A DNA stretch of 9,452 bases from an uncultured Nocardiaceae bacterium (GTDB lineage Bacteria > Actinomycetota > Actinomycetes > Mycobacteriales > Mycobacteriaceae), in contig CAKZIX010000041.1 in assembly GCA_936936565.1 (NCBI GenBank), forward strand, positions 1-9,452, read 5' to 3'. Position numbers and translations under genes: made by a program. A model generated the notes under the pieces. That model did no database searches. It saw nothing but the letters and a program-made list of their open reading frames with translations, and was not told the DNA's origin. Shown here piece after piece: positions 7,391 to 9,452 of the stretch (position 1 is the stretch's first letter; each line of letters begins with the position of its first letter).

Positions 7391-8811
7391 CATTCGACGA
7401 GTGGAAGTCCACACTGCGTGGTGCCGCAGCGGGCGCAACGCTCGGCCCGGTCGGCGTGGTGGTCGGCGGGCTGGCTGGCAACTCTGCGGCCGACGCGGCC
7501 GAGCGGAACCGGCAGACGAGTGAAAATGCCGCCAACGAAAAGTCCAAGTGGGATGCCGACCGGAACGCCGTCGATGCCGAGTGGAGCGCGCTGCGCAGCC
7601 AGTATGGCAATTTCGAGTCGCCCGTCATCAACGGTATGCCCGACTACTTCGAGCAGATGTCGCATCGGCAGATATTCGACGCCGTCAACGCCGTAAAAGA
7701 GGGCTCGATCAACGAGCAGGCCAACGGCTGGCGAAACACGTCCACGCGACTGAACGCGATGTTCGACGAATTCAACAAGGGCATTGAAAAGGACATCTCC
7801 GAGCATTGGAACGGAAAGTCCGGTGCGGCCGCGGTGAACGCGACGAAGGAGTACACCGGCGATTCCAAGACGTTGGCAGTCGGCGCACAGATGCTCGCGC
7901 ACGGTCTCGATCGCATGGAATCGTTCCTCGGCCAGGCCAAGGCGACGATCCCGCAGCCGGAAGACCTGGGCTGGCTGGACCGGCAGCTCGGCAAGATCCC
8001 CGGCAGCGGGGTGCTCAAACTGGCGCAGTACCAGCACGACGAGGCGGAGAACCGCGCCCGGGAATACATGATCAGCAATTACCGCCCCGGTGCCCAGAGT
8101 GTCGGCACCGAGGTGCCGGTGCTTCCGGAGCCCAAGAACCCCGTTGCGCAGAAGCCTCCCGAAAGTCCCGGACCGGGTGGCCCTGGCCCCGGCGGACCAG
8201 GATCTGGTGGTCCCGGACCGGGTGGACCCGGGCCGGGCGGTCCAGGTCCGGGCGGACCCGGCCCGGGCGGTCCTGGCACGTCGGACCCGTACAACCCCGG
8301 CAGCGATCCGCGCACCGACTACGGCCCCGGAGACATTCCCGGTGAGACGAACCCGGCGAGCACCACGCCGGCTTTCGCGTCCCCGCAGGTCGCGATGCCC
8401 GACGCGGCGTCCACCACGCCGGCTGGCCTGTCCACACCGGCGACGATCCGCAACACCGAACCCGGTGCGCACCTGCCCAAGAGCTGGATGGAAGATCCGT
8501 TCGCGCGCGATCAAAGCAAGCGCGGGCCGGGCACGTCGTCCGGCCCCGGCGCGACCGGCAGCAGCTTGTCCGCGCCGAGCTTGGGTCAAGGCGGCGCGGG
8601 CAACCGGGTCGGCCCGTCCGGCGCCGCGGCGGCCGGTGCCGCGGGCCGAGCCGGGCTGCCGGGCATGGGCGGCATGATGCCGCCCGGCGCTCGCGGCAAC
8701 GGCGACGACGACAAAGAGCACACGAGCCCGGATTACCTGCAGAACAACGACTTCGACACCTACCTGACGGCAGGCATTCCGAAGACCGCGCCGCCGGTGA
8801 TCGGCGGATGA
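7387..8811 (+). CDS. EspB/PPE-like ESX substrate with Pro/Gly-rich tail
   Basis: This encodes 474 residues. The N-terminal half is helical. It has a short hydrophobic Gly/Ala segment (about 12-32), the turn HWNGKSG with W141-N-G143, and YQHDE at 215-219, which matches the YxxxD/E export signal placed after the helical bundle as in EspB and PPE proteins. Residues 261-297 are seven PGPGG-type repeats, followed by a Pro/Ser/Thr/Gly-rich low-complexity tail with an Ala/Gly-rich part (GMGGMMPPGARG) and a distinct end, DYLQNNDFDTYLTAGIPK. Such a modular layout fits a secreted or surface protein with a disordered tail. Overlaps (ATGA) tie it to the genes before and after, the latter an EspG-like chaperone that would bind it in the cytosol. 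EspB-like is an architectural label, not a proven orthology. Confidence 0.83.
   Translation: MTFDEWKSTLRGAAAGATLGPVGVVVGGLAGNSAADAAERNRQTSENAANEKSKWDADRNAVDAEWSALRSQYGNFESPVINGMPDYFEQMSHRQIFDAVNAVKEGSINEQANGWRNTSTRLNAMFDEFNKGIEKDISEHWNGKSGAAAVNATKEYTGDSKTLAVGAQMLAHGLDRMESFLGQAKATIPQPEDLGWLDRQLGKIPGSGVLKLAQYQHDEAENRAREYMISNYRPGAQSVGTEVPVLPEPKNPVAQKPPESPGPGGPGPGGPGSGGPGPGGPGPGGPGPGGPGPGGPGTSDPYNPGSDPRTDYGPGDIPGETNPASTTPAFASPQVAMPDAASTTPAGLSTPATIRNTEPGAHLPKSWMEDPFARDQSKRGPGTSSGPGATGSSLSAPSLGQGGAGNRVGPSGAAAAGAAGRAGLPGMGGMMPPGARGNGDDDKEHTSPDYLQNNDFDTYLTAGIPKTAPPVIGG
8167..8271 (+). repeat. Seven 15-base units encoding PGPGG
   Basis: Seven consecutive 15-base units encode PGPGG (six times) and PGSGG (the third unit). 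The codons for the same residues vary between units (ccc/cct/cca, ggt/ggc/gga), so the array is old or held by selection on protein rather than a fresh expansion. The stretch is very GC-rich and open in several frames, which produces long antisense shadows. Confidence 0.88.
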
Positions 8812-9452
8812 CCACCCAGTGGCGCCTCGACGGCACGCAGTTCACGGTGGCGCTCGCGGCGCTGGGCCGCGACCGCATGCCCTATCCGCTCCGGTTCCGC
8901 GCCGACGGGGCCACCGCCGAAGCGCATCACAGGCTGAAACTGCAAGCCGCACAACAGTTGTCGAATCTCGCCGAGCCGGCGCTGTACGACACGCTCGCGG
9001 TGCTGCACGAGCCGGAAACCCGGGTGGAGATCAAGGGGTTCACCGATCAGGTGGTCATCCGCATGCACGCCGGAGTTCGCGGGCAACTCGCCGCCCTCGC
9101 AATCCAACTCCCAAGCCTCGATCCCACATACGGCCTCGACGTCCTGCTGTACCGCAGCACCGCGACAACCCTCGCCGCGCAGATCGTCGGCTCGCTCCCA
9201 AAGCTGGCCGGTGGTGTGCACCGCCCGTTCACCGCGCGCGAATCCGATCTCACCGCCCGCGGCGACAGCTTCATGGTCGACCCGCTGCACCGCGACCCCG
9301 GCTCGGACGTGAAGCGCTTCTTCAACCGCGACCGCAGCGGCTTCGGCGAAATCACCGTCTGCACCGGCCCCGCCTACGACAACCGTCCTACCGACGGCAA
9401 AGCGATGCTGTGGCTCGACTACCCCGGGGACGGCCGCTACCTCCTCGAACAC
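8808..9452 (+). CDS. ESX secretion-associated protein EspG family, 5' part
   Basis: This is an ATG start at 8808 overlapping the previous stop as ATGA; 215 codons are visible and the gene runs off the right edge. EspG proteins are cytosolic chaperones that bind PE/PPE-type substrates and are usually about 250-300 residues long. Family-like features are TTQWRLDGTQFTVALAALG at the start, RMPYPLRFR, TRVEIKGF, VVIRMHAGVRGQLA, LYRSTATTLAAQIVGSLP, and late GFGEITV and LWLDYPGDGRYL. The neighbour upstream, with WxG and YxxxE motifs, is its likely client. The C-terminus is not in the window. Confidence 0.88.
   Translation, partial: MTTQWRLDGTQFTVALAALGRDRMPYPLRFRADGATAEAHHRLKLQAAQQLSNLAEPALYDTLAVLHEPETRVEIKGFTDQVVIRMHAGVRGQLAALAIQLPSLDPTYGLDVLLYRSTATTLAAQIVGSLPKLAGGVHRPFTARESDLTARGDSFMVDPLHRDPGSDVKRFFNRDRSGFGEITVCTGPAYDNRPTDGKAMLWLDYPGDGRYLLEH

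Noticed and set aside
7306..8721. 471-codon minus-strand open frame
   Set aside because: It is antisense to the EspB-like gene, Arg/Ala-rich, and arises from the PGPGG repeats and high third-position GC.
8760..9452. 230-codon minus-strand open frame at the right edge
   Set aside because: It is antisense to the EspG-like gene, which has recognisable family motifs and a coupled start.

Overview
The window looks like chromosomal DNA from a high-GC actinobacterium of the order Mycobacteriales, most likely Nocardia or a near relative. The evidence is a SecA1-type SecA, a DUF3558-type lipoprotein, WXG100 proteins, an EspG-family chaperone and an EspB/PPE-like secreted protein. All but the first belong to ESX (type VII) secretion, but no ESX core gene (EccB, EccC, EccD, MycP) lies here.

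Region 1 (1-1881, minus strand) is the N-terminal part of secA. After about 507 well-conserved residues the reading frame passes, without a stop, into a membrane protein sequence resembling the C-terminus of an NCS1-type cytosine/purine permease. The switch falls at about 345-363. It is either a chimeric assembly or a real fusion that would lack the second half of the SecA motor. Region 2 (1882-2264) has no gene. It holds the secA leader, a GntR/FadR-like palindrome (2067-2081), a nested 7-base tandem repeat (2081-2186) and a long two-part hairpin (2185-2246).

Region 3 (2265 to about 6318, minus strand) is a compact ESX-associated polymorphic toxin operon read right to left. It has a divergent WXG100-like protein, a second WXG100 protein, and a 452-residue toxin. 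The toxin has a helical secretion-type N-terminus and a C-terminal PD-(D/E)XK-like nuclease of the CdiA-CT tRNase type. Two small genes follow, at least one probably the immunity protein. The first five genes are joined by 4-base stop/start overlaps. Downstream lie two further cassettes that share a homologous C-terminus. The last of these is broken by a frameshift and is followed at once by the hairpin. GC content falls to about 45-50% in the probable immunity gene, against up to 80% elsewhere, which suggests exchange of the toxin/immunity end.

Region 4 (6464-9452, plus strand) diverges from the toxin operon. It carries a DUF3558-like lipoprotein, a small helical protein, an EspB/PPE-like protein with WxG and YxxxE motifs and a Pro/Gly-rich tail, and the start of an EspG-like chaperone. 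A palindrome at 6394-6409 lies between the two divergent units and could serve a regulator of both.

My reading is that the right half supplies ESX substrate and chaperone functions, while the left half encodes a contact-type nuclease toxin with dedicated small helical partners for the same secretion route. That link rests on gene content and position only.
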